Source of the DNA: Clostridia bacterium | Lineage (GTDB): Bacteria > Bacillota > Clostridia > Christensenellales > Aristaeellaceae | Reading direction: 5' to 3' | DNA: 44,342 nucleotides | Assembly: GCA_017523615.1 (NCBI GenBank) | Contig: JAFWWK010000076.1 | Location: 1-44,342 of the forward strand | Shown here: one piece after another, positions 8,308-16,507 of the stretch | How positions within the stretch are numbered: position 1 is the first letter of the stretch | Layout: each line of letters opens with the position of its first letter | Notes under the pieces: generated by a model | Databases searched by the model: none | What the model was told of the DNA's origin: nothing | The model's input: the letters and a program-made list of their open reading frames with translations, nothing else | Translations under genes and position numbers: made by a program

Positions 8308-9245
8308 TCATCGTTCCCGTGGACCGGTCCGATATCCGTCTGGCGGCCGCCGTCCACTCCGTGTCCTGGCAGGAATCCCACCGGGCATTCTGCAAAGCGG
8401 ATTTTGTGGCGCTCCATTCCCCCGAACATCAGGAAGCGTACATCGCGCGCAAAATGGATGAAGGCAGCCGGTTCTGGATGCTGGAGGACCCGGATCCGGC
8501 AGGCGTCGTTTCGGTGAAGAACAGCCTGATCGAGGACCTCTATGTCCTTCCGGACAGACAGAACAGGGGATACGGAACGGCGCTGCTCCATCACGCGGTC
8601 AGTCAATGCCCTGGTATTCCGTCCCTGTGGATCCTGGAGAACAACGCCCGCGCCCGGAAGCTGTATGAAAAGGAGGGATTCCGGGAGACCGGGAACCGGC
8701 AGGCCGTCACGGGAAAGCTGGACGAGATCGAGCTTGCGCCAAAGATCGAATACAGGGCCGCGGGACCCGATGATATCGATCTGGTGATGCGTACCCGGCT
8801 GGATACCCTCATCGCTGTCAACGGCCTTGAAAACGATCACTTGTTCGACCATGATTTTCTGGAGGCGGCAAGGAAGTTTTTTCTTGAAGGCGACCAGGAA
8901 ACCGTGCTGGCCTTTGCCGGCGCGAGGGCTGTGGGCTGTGCGACGATGTGCTATATACGCCTGATGCCGACTTTTTCCCATCCCACGGGCCAACGGGCTC
9001 ACCTGATGAATGTTTACACCGACAGGACCTGGCGCAGAAAAGGGATCGCGTTTCACGTGGTTTCTATTTTGATCAGGCGGGCATGGGAAAGGGGAGCGAC
9101 GGAGATCAGCCTGGATGCGACGGAAGAGGGTAAAAAGCTGTACCGGAAACTGGGGTTCACCGAATCATGCGAAAGCATGACCCTGGGCTCCGGACGGATG
9201 GATGATCACGAAAACCAATTGCAGAACAGGGAGGAAATGGAATGA
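8304..9245 (+). CDS. Tandem GNAT-domain acetyltransferase
   Basis: This 313-residue protein has two GNAT folds. Domain 1 (about 1-145) has the acetyl-CoA motif A around LPDRQNRGYGTALL; domain 2 (about 148-295) has DRTWRRKGIAFHVV. GNAT enzymes transfer an acetyl group from acetyl-CoA to an amine; in tandem proteins one domain is sometimes inactive. It starts on GTG inside the Nudix stop and ends in an ATGA overlap with the M3 peptidase, so Nudix, GNAT and peptidase are one coupled unit. The acceptor cannot be told. Confidence 0.88.
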   Translation: MIIVPVDRSDIRLAAAVHSVSWQESHRAFCKADFVALHSPEHQEAYIARKMDEGSRFWMLEDPDPAGVVSVKNSLIEDLYVLPDRQNRGYGTALLHHAVSQCPGIPSLWILENNARARKLYEKEGFRETGNRQAVTGKLDEIELAPKIEYRAAGPDDIDLVMRTRLDTLIAVNGLENDHLFDHDFLEAARKFFLEGDQETVLAFAGARAVGCATMCYIRLMPTFSHPTGQRAHLMNVYTDRTWRRKGIAFHVVSILIRRAWERGATEISLDATEEGKKLYRKLGFTESCESMTLGSGRMDDHENQLQNREEME

Positions 9246-10987
9246 ACGACAAATGGGATCTCAGCTATCTGTATGCCGGGTTTGACGACGAACAGTTCCT
9301 GTCCGATCTGGACAGCCTGAAAAGGGACGGGGAGACGCTGAAAGGGCTTCTTGCCGACGACACCATCCCCGAGGTCAGGAAGTTGGAAATGCTGGTGGCC
9401 GAGAGTGAGAAGCTGACGGCGAAGCTTGATAAGCTTGGCACCTTTATCGGGTGCACGCTGGCGACCGACGCGACAAATGAGAAAGCCAACCGGGCCGACG
9501 ACCGGATGAACATGATCTATACCGAGCTGCAGCCGGTTTTTTCCGGTATGGAGCGGTTTGTGGCCGGCGTAAAGGACCTGGACAAGGCCATCGGGGAGTC
9601 AAAGGCACTTGGGAAGGTTGGTTTTGCGCTCCGGGAGATCCGGGAAAACGCGAAGCACCTGATCCCGGAGGAGATCGAGCCCTGGATATTGGAAATGCAG
9701 CTTTCCGGCGGCAGCGCCTTCAGCCAGCTGCGGGATAAACTGGATTCCACCCTCAGCGTGGATTACCGGGATGAAAAACTGCCCCTGGCGGCGGTGCGCG
9801 GGAAAGCGTACGATCCGGATCCCGAGGTGCGAAGGGATGCGTACAACGCTGAGATCGCCGCCTACGCAAAGATCGAGCTGCCCATGAGCTACTGCCTGAA
9901 CAGCATCAAAATGGAGGCGAGGACCCTGGCCAAGGCCCGTGGGTACGACTCGGTCCTGGATATGACACTGGCACAGAGCCGGATGGACCGGCAGACCCTG
10001 GACGCGCTGTGGACCGCCGTCAGGGAATACCTGCCCCATTTCCGCCGTTACCTTCGGGCCAAGGGAAAGATGCTGGGCCATCACGACGGGCTTCCCTTCC
10101 GGGACTTGTTCGCGCCGGTAGGGGAAGTGACAAAACAGTACACCGTGGAGGAAGCCAGGGAGATCCTTTTGCGGGAGATGGGCAAGTTTACCCCCAAAAT
10201 GGCTGATTTTATGGACAAAGCCTTTGATCAGCGGTGGATCGACCTGTATCCCCGGGACGGGAAGACCGGAGGGGCTTTCTGCGCCGGCGTCCATTTTGCG
10301 GACCGGAGCCTTGTAATGACCAACTTCCAGGGCAGCTTTTCCGACGTGAGCACCCTGGCCCACGAACTGGGACACGCATGGCACAACCGCTGCATGGCGG
10401 GGCTGCCCTATATGATGATCGATACGCCCATGCCCCTGGCCGAGACCGCCAGCATCTTCAACGAGACCATGCTAAGCTTCCAGGCGCTCGCGTCCTGCGG
10501 CAGGGAGGAAAGGCTGAACCTGCTGGAGAACGGCCTGATGGAGGCCACCCAGACCGTGGTGGATATTTACAGCCGCTTCCTGTTCGAAAGCGAAGTGATC
10601 GATACCCGGGCGGACCATGCGATGACGGTGGAAGAACTGAAGGACGCCATGCTCCGGGCACAGGAAACGAGCTACGGAGACGGCCTGAGCAGGGAAGAAA
10701 GACATCCCTACATGTGGGCCTGCAAGAGCCATTATTATTCCTCCGGATATAATTTTTACAATTTCCCCTATGCTTTCGGACTGCTGTTCGGCAAGGGGGT
10801 GTTTGCCCGCTACCTGGAGAAGGGCAGCGCCTTTGCGGAGGATTACTGCGCACTGCTGCGGATGTGCGGCAGCGCGAAGGTGGCGGACGTGGCAGCCGGG
10901 GTGGGGATCGACGTCAGGGACCCGGATTTCTGGCGGTCCAGTTTGGAAGTGATCAAAAAAGACATCGACGAGTTCTGTGCCATGTGA
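9242..10987 (+). CDS. M3 family oligoendopeptidase (PepF-like)
   Basis: This 581-residue cytoplasmic zinc metallopeptidase cuts short peptides. The HExxH motif lies in STLAHELGHAWH, with H374, E375 and H378, and the third zinc ligand is E401 in LAETASIFNET, the usual PepF spacing. Length and the preceding helical region fit family M3B. It is translationally coupled to the GNAT gene through ATGA. A forward terminator is not obvious after the stop at 10987; the strong hairpin that follows serves the opposite strand. Confidence 0.95.
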   Translation: MNDKWDLSYLYAGFDDEQFLSDLDSLKRDGETLKGLLADDTIPEVRKLEMLVAESEKLTAKLDKLGTFIGCTLATDATNEKANRADDRMNMIYTELQPVFSGMERFVAGVKDLDKAIGESKALGKVGFALREIRENAKHLIPEEIEPWILEMQLSGGSAFSQLRDKLDSTLSVDYRDEKLPLAAVRGKAYDPDPEVRRDAYNAEIAAYAKIELPMSYCLNSIKMEARTLAKARGYDSVLDMTLAQSRMDRQTLDALWTAVREYLPHFRRYLRAKGKMLGHHDGLPFRDLFAPVGEVTKQYTVEEAREILLREMGKFTPKMADFMDKAFDQRWIDLYPRDGKTGGAFCAGVHFADRSLVMTNFQGSFSDVSTLAHELGHAWHNRCMAGLPYMMIDTPMPLAETASIFNETMLSFQALASCGREERLNLLENGLMEATQTVVDIYSRFLFESEVIDTRADHAMTVEELKDAMLRAQETSYGDGLSREERHPYMWACKSHYYSSGYNFYNFPYAFGLLFGKGVFARYLEKGSAFAEDYCALLRMCGSAKVADVAAGVGIDVRDPDFWRSSLEVIKKDIDEFCAM

Positions 10988-11018
10988 CCATAGGACCGCG
11001 GCGCATACCACGAACGGG

Positions 11019-11064
11019 AAAAAAAAGCGGCCCCCGCGGTGCAACAGCATCGTCTGGGGGCCGC
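11019..11064 (-). terminator. Rho-independent terminator for MATE gene
   Basis: GCGGCCCCC (11027-11035) and GGGGGCCGC (11056-11064) form a perfect 9-bp stem; read on the minus strand it is followed by eight T (11026-11019). It lies 20 nt after the MATE stop. Confidence 0.9.
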
Positions 11065-11083
11065 CGCTGTATGCGGATACAGA

Positions 11084-12451
11084 TCATATGCGCAGATCCA
11101 CCCATTTTCCCTGGCGGAAACGCCGGCGCATCAACAGGAAACGGGACAGCTGGTCCGAAAGGATCCCGAGCCAGATGCCGTGCAGGCCCAAATGGAACAC
11201 CAGCACCAGGGCGCATGTGACCAGGGTGCGGATCAGGGTGACCGAGATCAGCGCCCCGATCAGGGTATACCTGACGTCTCCGGCCGCCCGCAGGCATCCG
11301 GTATAGATGATCTGGGATATCTGCAGAAGCACGATCACCATGGTATAGCGGTTGATAAGCAAGCCCATGGAGATGATCTCATCCTCACGGAAATAGAGGG
11401 AGTAGTACCATCTTCCGCCGAACAGGAGGAAAAGGGCCAGGCTCACGGAGATCAGGAACCCGATCCGCTGGCAGATGGCTCCATATTGCCTGGCGTCGTC
11501 CTTCTTTCCGGCACCCAGCGCCTGGCCCGCCAGGGCCACGGCGGCCACCTGCATCCCGTCCGCGAAGGAAAAGCCCAGTCCCAGCAGGTTCATGGCGACG
11601 TTGTGAGCCGCAAATTCGCTGGTGCCGAGCCTCGCCGCCAAAAGGGCCGTGGCGAGGAAGCCGACACGCATGGCGATGTTTTCAAGGGACGTGTTATATG
11701 CCAGGCGCCAGATGGCCCGGACGCTGTCCATGGTGCATTTCAGGCGCAGCCGGATCATTTCCTGGATGCGGACATAGCTGGTGCGCCTGAAGAGGGAGCC
11801 CACGGCCATCGCAGCGGACACCACTGTGCCGAGGACTGTGGCGATGGCGGCGCCGCGGATCCCCCAGGCGGGAAACCCCCAGTGCCCTTCGATCAAAAGA
11901 TAATTGAACAGGATGTTTACCGCGCTGCTGACCAGGTTTGTCGTCATGGACAAACGGGTGTTTCCGCTGCCCCGCTGGGCGGAATTGATCACCATCGTCA
12001 GCACGTTAAAGACCATACCTCCCATGATGATGCGGAAATATTCCACCGCGGCTTCGTGGGTATCCGCGTTGCTGCCGGCGAGAGTCATAAACTGCGGGGC
12101 GAAAGCCACGAAGATCACTGTGACCACGGCGCACAGCGCCAGCGTCAGGGCAAGCGCCGTCAGCAGGATCTCGTTGGCGTTGTCCCGCCGTTCCTCGCCC
12201 TTGCGCCGTGCGACCAGCGCGGAAAGGGCGACGTTGATCCCGAAAAAGAGCGTCAGGCCGATGAACTTCGGCTGCGCGGTGAGGCCGACGGCGGCCACGG
12301 CGTAGCTGCCCAGCGCCGAGACCATCATTGTGTCGATCATTCCGGCCAGGGTAACGAAAAAGCTTTCCGCCATGGCGGGCCAGGCGACGGAAAGGGCTCT
12401 TTTTGTCATTTGACGTTGGGTGCCGCCCTGGGCGATCTGTTTTGACGTCAT
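11084..12451 (-). CDS. MATE family efflux transporter
   Basis: This 455-residue protein has about 12 membrane segments in two repeated halves and matches the multidrug and toxin extrusion family, which exports drugs or metabolites using a sodium or proton gradient. AWPAMAESFFVTLAGMIDTMMVSALG at the start and the AHNVAMNLLGLGFSFADGMQVAA stretch in the second half are typical. The ATG at 12451 is chosen because GAAGGAAAG lies upstream; a TTG 12 codons earlier lacks a ribosome site. It has its own consensus promoter and terminator, so it is probably a single-gene unit. A second, different MATE gene lies at 26478. Confidence 0.93.
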   Translation of the reverse strand: MTSKQIAQGGTQRQMTKRALSVAWPAMAESFFVTLAGMIDTMMVSALGSYAVAAVGLTAQPKFIGLTLFFGINVALSALVARRKGEERRDNANEILLTALALTLALCAVVTVIFVAFAPQFMTLAGSNADTHEAAVEYFRIIMGGMVFNVLTMVINSAQRGSGNTRLSMTTNLVSSAVNILFNYLLIEGHWGFPAWGIRGAAIATVLGTVVSAAMAVGSLFRRTSYVRIQEMIRLRLKCTMDSVRAIWRLAYNTSLENIAMRVGFLATALLAARLGTSEFAAHNVAMNLLGLGFSFADGMQVAAVALAGQALGAGKKDDARQYGAICQRIGFLISVSLALFLLFGGRWYYSLYFREDEIISMGLLINRYTMVIVLLQISQIIYTGCLRAAGDVRYTLIGALISVTLIRTLVTCALVLVFHLGLHGIWLGILSDQLSRFLLMRRRFRQGKWVDLRI

Positions 12452-12507
12452 GGCTGCTCGCTTTCCTTCTTTGCTGCGTTCTCCCAATAAAGCGGGGATA
12501 TATGAAC

Positions 12508-12536
12508 ATCATATGGGAAAGCGGAGGTCATGTCAA
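12508..12536 (-). promoter_or_regulatory. Sigma-A promoter for MATE gene
   Basis: On the minus strand TTGACA (12536-12531, perfect), 17-bp spacer, TATGAT (12513-12508), about 57 nt before the ATG. Confidence 0.82.
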
Positions 12537-12560
12537 TGACGAATAACGCCGGATCATCCG

Positions 12561-12589
12561 TTGACTAACGGGTCTGAGGGGATTATAGT
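12561..12589 (+). promoter_or_regulatory. Sigma-A promoter for GH5 gene
   Basis: TTGACT at 12561-12566, 17-bp spacer, TATAGT at 12584-12589. The flanks GGATTATAGTAGA and CCGTTGACT recur at the nitroreductase promoter (14430), so the two may share control. Confidence 0.8.
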
Positions 12590-12653
12590 AGAGAGGATCG
12601 GACCGTGCGGTTTTCGGCGGTACAGAAGCGGAATAACAAAGGGAGGGATCCCG

Positions 12654-13697
12654 GTGACTGAAAACACACCTGCCAGGCGTTTGGTTTCCTCCATCCATGC
12701 CGGATGGAACCTGGGCAACAGCCTTGACGCGATGAAGCGCGGCGCGATCCCGGGGGAGGTCGTCCCGCCCCGGGAGGCCGAAACCGCGTGGCATAACCCG
12801 CCGGTCGACCGCGAATTGATCCGTGCCGTCCGGGACGCAGGCTTTGACGCCGTCCGCCTGCCGGTCACCTGGGTCCAGCATATGGACAGGGACGGGAAAG
12901 CGGACCCGGCATGGATGGACCGGGTGGCCGGGGTGGCAGGGTGGATCCTGGACGAGGGGATGGCATGCTTCTTGAATGTCCATCATGACGCCGGGGCCCA
13001 TGGCTGGCTGCAGGCTACGGAACGCTGTCACGATGCATATGGCGGCCTATTCGAGGGTCTTTGGCGTCAGATCGCCGAACGGTTTCATGACACGGGGGAG
13101 GGACTGGTCTTCGAGGCCTTCAACGAGATGCTGGACGGCAGGGAAAGCTGGAGCCAGACCCCGTATGACGATGCGTACGAGGCCTGCAACCGCTGGACAA
13201 GGAGATTCGTAGAGACGGTGCGTTCCGCCGGTGGTGAAAACCGGCGGCGCCTCCTTTCGCTGCAGACCTATTCCGCCGGGCATACGGCGCGTACGCTGGA
13301 GGCTTTCCGCCTGCCGGCGGATCCGGCTCCGGGACGGATCATCCTGCAGGTCCACAATTATGACCCGCAGTCCTTCTGCTGGATGAAAACCGCGGAAGGC
13401 CGGGAGAACTGGGGCGGTGAGGCGGATGAAAAGCAGATCGAAGACCTGATGGAATGCCTTTCCGCGTTTTCGGAAAAGCACGACGCTCCCCTTGTGATCG
13501 GCGAATTCGGTTCCGAAGACAAGGGGAACGAGGCGGCGCGGGAACGCCACGCGGCGTTTTTCGTGTCAAAGGCGGGGGACAGGGGGATCCCCTGCTTCTG
13601 GTGGGACTGCGGGCGTTTCGCGCTGTTCGACCGGAACAGCGCGCGTGTGATCCACCCGGGGATCGTCCGTGCGCTGACGGGGCAGGGACGGGAATGA
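12654..13697 (+). CDS. GH5 endo-beta-glucanase-type glycosidase
   Basis: This 347-residue protein is a glycoside hydrolase family 5 TIM-barrel enzyme, which cuts beta-1,4-glucan or mannan-like chains. Visible motifs, in order: AGWNLGNSLDA (16-26), RLPVTW (68-73), LNVHHD (107-112), the acid/base E158 in FEAFNE, the HNYDP strand (234-238) and the nucleophile E284 in VIGEFGSED. The GTG at 12654 is the start: GGGAGGG lies 6 nt before it, and everything upstream in frame overlaps the promoter. There is no signal peptide, so it is probably cytoplasmic. Cellulase, mannanase and xyloglucanase activity cannot be separated. Confidence 0.92.
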   Translation: MTENTPARRLVSSIHAGWNLGNSLDAMKRGAIPGEVVPPREAETAWHNPPVDRELIRAVRDAGFDAVRLPVTWVQHMDRDGKADPAWMDRVAGVAGWILDEGMACFLNVHHDAGAHGWLQATERCHDAYGGLFEGLWRQIAERFHDTGEGLVFEAFNEMLDGRESWSQTPYDDAYEACNRWTRRFVETVRSAGGENRRRLLSLQTYSAGHTARTLEAFRLPADPAPGRIILQVHNYDPQSFCWMKTAEGRENWGGEADEKQIEDLMECLSAFSEKHDAPLVIGEFGSEDKGNEAARERHAAFFVSKAGDRGIPCFWWDCGRFALFDRNSARVIHPGIVRALTGQGRE

Positions 13698-13813
13698 TAT
13701 TTGCGGAAAGCCTGCGCCCGCCCTGTAGGTTCAGGGAATGTTCCCTTTCGGCGCGGGTGAAACGCCGGCGTCCTTCCCTGTGCTGAACGCTGCCGGACGG
13801 ATAAGCGCGATCT

Positions 13814-14257
13814 TTATTTGATGCAGACAAGGATATCGATGTCCGTGTCGGCGAACATTTCCCGGATCATGGGCGATACCTGAGACCATTTGAGCCTGTC
13901 CAAGCCGCAGCCGATCAACGGCATGGCGACCTTATGGATACCCTGAAGAAGGCATTGCTCCTTCATGCATTGAAGGGCGCCGCGAAGGGTACGAAGGGTC
14001 GGCCTTTGGAAACACCGTTCCTTGGTTATCAGGTTGATGACACGGCCGCACACGATGCAGTCGTATTCCATGCGTTTATTCTGCCATTGGCGCAGATACC
14101 CGGGGCGCGCGTTATGCAGCATGCTGCCCAACGCGAACCGCTTGTTGAACTCCGTCACGATACCGCGGCCCATGTCAAAATCCGCGCTGATACAGTGCGC
14201 GAGATAATAATCTTCCGGACTTGTGAACAGGTCCTTGTGTTTTTCGGTGTAAGTCAA
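13814..14257 (-). CDS. TARG1-like macrodomain ADP-ribosyl hydrolase
   Basis: This 147-residue protein is a stand-alone macrodomain. It looks close to human TARG1 and to the N-terminal domain of the DarG antitoxin, which remove ADP-ribose from proteins or DNA. Shared segments are AHCISADFDMGRGIVTEFNKRF (20-41), INLITKER with K79 in the place of the TARG1 catalytic lysine, and MPLIGCGLDRLKW with D120 in the place of the catalytic aspartate. The start codon is TTG at 14257; AAAGGAGG lies 8 nt before it and decides the choice. No DarT-like ADP-ribosyltransferase is next to it. It is on the opposite strand to its neighbours, probably transcribed alone. Confidence 0.9.
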   Translation of the reverse strand: MTYTEKHKDLFTSPEDYYLAHCISADFDMGRGIVTEFNKRFALGSMLHNARPGYLRQWQNKRMEYDCIVCGRVINLITKERCFQRPTLRTLRGALQCMKEQCLLQGIHKVAMPLIGCGLDRLKWSQVSPMIREMFADTDIDILVCIK

Positions 14258-14429
14258 TTTGTTTTCCTCCTTTTTACCGGTTTTGCGTTCATTCTGCGGC
14301 CATATGAATTTGCCTCACCGCGTTTCGCCTGATACCTGCCCGCTTGTTTCCTGTGGATGGCGGCCGGTTCTATGGCCGTAAGCAGTATAACATGCCTGAT
14401 CCTCCGTGATTGCAGGTTTTTTCCTGCCG

Positions 14430-14458
14430 TTGACTTACACTGACCGGAGGATTATAGT
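14430..14458 (+). promoter_or_regulatory. Sigma-A promoter for nitroreductase operon
   Basis: TTGACT at 14430-14435, 17-bp spacer, TATAGT at 14453-14458, 35 nt before the ATG. Resembles the GH5 promoter at 12561. The 236-bp region 14258-14493 otherwise shows no gene, only a small GCAGG/CCTGC hairpin just upstream of the -35. Confidence 0.78.
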
Positions 14459-14493
14459 AGAAAAAAGCGGAGATACGGAAAGGAGCGCGTCGT

Positions 14494-15249
14494 ATGGACC
14501 GGGTATTGAAGGTTTTGTCGGAGAGGAAAAGCGTCCGCGTATTTACAGGCGAAAGGATCCCGGAGGAGACGGTGGAAATGATCCTGGAGTCCTCGGCCCG
14601 CGCCCCTACGGCAGGGAACCAGCAATTGTACACGGTCCTCAGGATCACGGATCCCGGCAAGAAACATGCCCTGAGCATTTCATGCGATCATCAGCCTTTC
14701 ATCGAACAGGCGGACCTGGTGCTTGTTTTCTGCGCGGACTGCCTGAAATGGTACAACGCTTTCGCCTTCGCGCACTGCGAGCCGAGAAAGCCCGAGGCGG
14801 GGGACCTGATGCTGGCCGTCAGCGACGCCTGCATCGCTGCCCAGAACGCGGTGATCGCGGCGGAAGCGCTGGGGATCGGGTCCTGCTATATCGGCGACAT
14901 CATGGAAAACGCCGGGGAGCAGAGGGAGATCCTGTCCCTCCCCAAATATGTGTTTCCCGCCGCCATGGTGGTTTTCGGCTATCCGACGCAGCAGCAGAAG
15001 GATCGGGAAAGGACGCCGCGGTTCGCACGGAAATACATTGTGCGCGAAAACGCCTACCATGTGCTTTCGGAGGAGGAAACGCGGGACATGTTCCGGGAAA
15101 GGACGGGCAGGGAGGGGTTTGACAAATGGATGCGGGCTTTCTGCGAAAGGAAGTACGAATCCGATTTTTCCAGGGAGATGTCCCGTTCCGTCAGGAAGTA
15201 CCTGGAGGATTTTGAACTGGCTTTCAAAGCGGGAGGCGATGAAGGATGA
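14494..15249 (+). CDS. Nitroreductase family flavoprotein (NfsA/FRP-like)
   Basis: This 251-residue protein belongs to the FMN-dependent nitroreductase family, which uses NAD(P)H to reduce flavins, quinones, nitro compounds or related substrates. SERKSVRVFTGERIPEE (9-25), SSARAPTAGNQQ, which binds FMN phosphate, and the AEALGIGSCYIGDI stretch are typical; the long C-terminal arm with the RENAYHVLSEEE region matches the NfsA/FRP branch. AAAGGAG precedes the ATG. It ends in an ATGA overlap with the aldo/keto-reductase-like gene, so the two are coupled and probably work in one redox process. Confidence 0.92.
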   Translation: MDRVLKVLSERKSVRVFTGERIPEETVEMILESSARAPTAGNQQLYTVLRITDPGKKHALSISCDHQPFIEQADLVLVFCADCLKWYNAFAFAHCEPRKPEAGDLMLAVSDACIAAQNAVIAAEALGIGSCYIGDIMENAGEQREILSLPKYVFPAAMVVFGYPTQQQKDRERTPRFARKYIVRENAYHVLSEEETRDMFRERTGREGFDKWMRAFCERKYESDFSREMSRSVRKYLEDFELAFKAGGDEG

Positions 15250-16388
15250 AAATGCGGAGGCTTGGCAAAACAGATCTGATGGTCAGCGAGGTGGGCTTCG
15301 GAGGGGAATGGCTGGAGCGGCATCCCAAAGAGCATTCGGTGGGGCTGATCCGCCATGCCCACAGCCTTGGCGTCAATATCATCGACTGCTGGATGGCGGA
15401 CCCCAAATCCAGGGACATCATCGGCGAGGCCATCGCCCCCTGCCGCGGCGAATGGATCGTGCAGGGGCACATCGGTTCCACCTGGCAGGGCGGTCAGTAT
15501 GTGCGGACCCGCGATATGCGCTTTGTGAGGCCCGCCTTCGAGGACCTGGTAAAGCGCATCGGGGGCGGTTATATCGACCTGGGCATGATCCATTATGTGG
15601 ATTCCGCCGAGGACTGGAACGCCTGCATGGATACGGGATTCATCGGTTATGTACGGTCCCTGAAGGATTCCGGCCTGATCCGGCATATCGGCCTAAGCAC
15701 CCACAACCCGCGTATCGTGGCGATGGCGGCGGAGTCCGGTTTTATTGAAATGATCCTCTTCAGCGTCAATCCCGCCTTTGACATGAAGCCCGCAAGCGAG
15801 GACCTGAATACGATGTTCGCAGGTTACGACGAAGCGCTGAGCGGCATCGACCCGGAGCGGGAGGCGCTGTACCGCCTGTGCGAAACGCGGGACGTGGGCA
15901 TTACCGTGATGAAGGGCTTCTTCGGCGGCGCCCTGCTGGATGAAAAACGCTCGCCCTTCGGGACGGCCTTCACCCCGGTGCAGCTGATCCATTACGCGCT
16001 GACCCGCCCCGCGGTCTGCTCTGTTCTGTGCGGGTACGATACGCCGGACCAGATCGACGCCGCGGCCGCTTATGAAAACGCCTCTGACGACGAAAAAGAC
16101 TACGCCTCCGTCATCGCATCGGCGCCCCTGCACGCGTACCGCGGGCAGTGCACCTACTGCGGCCACTGCAGGCCCTGCCCGAAGGATATCGACATCGCCA
16201 TGGTCAATAAATTTTACGACCTGGCCGCTTCACAGGAGGAGGTTCCGCAGAGCGTCCGGTCCCATTACCTTGCCCTGGGTTCAAAAGCGGGCGATTGTAT
16301 CGGCTGCCGCCGATGCGAGCCCCGCTGCCCCTTTGGGGTCCCCATCGCCGAAAGGATGAAAAAAGCCGCGGCGCTCTTCGGCGCATGA
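15246..16388 (+). CDS. Aldo/keto-reductase-like protein with C-terminal 2[4Fe-4S] ferredoxin domain
   Basis: This 380-residue protein has an aldo/keto reductase barrel (about 1-285) followed by a ferredoxin-like domain. The Fe-S ligands are visible as CTYCGHCRPCP and CIGCRRCEPRCP, enough for two [4Fe-4S] clusters. In the barrel D47 and H116 of the usual Asp-Tyr-Lys-His set can be placed, but the Tyr position reads D52 (IIDCWMADPK) and the Lys strand reads WIVQGH with no lysine. Classic hydride-transfer chemistry may therefore be lost or changed. It is coupled by ATGA to the nitroreductase, which could pass it electrons. The ferredoxin-fused AKR family is common in Clostridia, with no firm function. 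Confidence 0.88.
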   Translation: MKMRRLGKTDLMVSEVGFGGEWLERHPKEHSVGLIRHAHSLGVNIIDCWMADPKSRDIIGEAIAPCRGEWIVQGHIGSTWQGGQYVRTRDMRFVRPAFEDLVKRIGGGYIDLGMIHYVDSAEDWNACMDTGFIGYVRSLKDSGLIRHIGLSTHNPRIVAMAAESGFIEMILFSVNPAFDMKPASEDLNTMFAGYDEALSGIDPEREALYRLCETRDVGITVMKGFFGGALLDEKRSPFGTAFTPVQLIHYALTRPAVCSVLCGYDTPDQIDAAAAYENASDDEKDYASVIASAPLHAYRGQCTYCGHCRPCPKDIDIAMVNKFYDLAASQEEVPQSVRSHYLALGSKAGDCIGCRRCEPRCPFGVPIAERMKKAAALFGA

Positions 16389-16429
16389 GGCCCGACACGG
16401 ATATGTTCCGGGGACGAGGCGCAGACGGG

Positions 16430-16480
16430 TCCGGGAAGCGGCGATCCGTTCCCGGATGAAAACACCCGAAGTCCTTTTTT
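16430..16480 (+). terminator. Hairpin with delayed T-run, possible terminator
   Basis: TCCGGGAA-G-CGG (16430-16441) pairs with CCGTTCCCGGA (16446-16456), 11 bp with one bulge. The T-run (16475-16480) comes about 18 nt later, so it is not a canonical terminator. Confidence 0.3.
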
Positions 16481-16507
16481 GTTTTTTGCAGGGAAGGCGG
16501 AAATGAT

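Noticed and set aside
11039..12445. Long forward open frame (468 codons) opposite the MATE gene
   Set aside because: It is the antisense shadow of a well-recognised MATE gene with promoter and terminator; its translation is low-complexity (His/Gln/Asp/Gly-rich) with no ribosome site.
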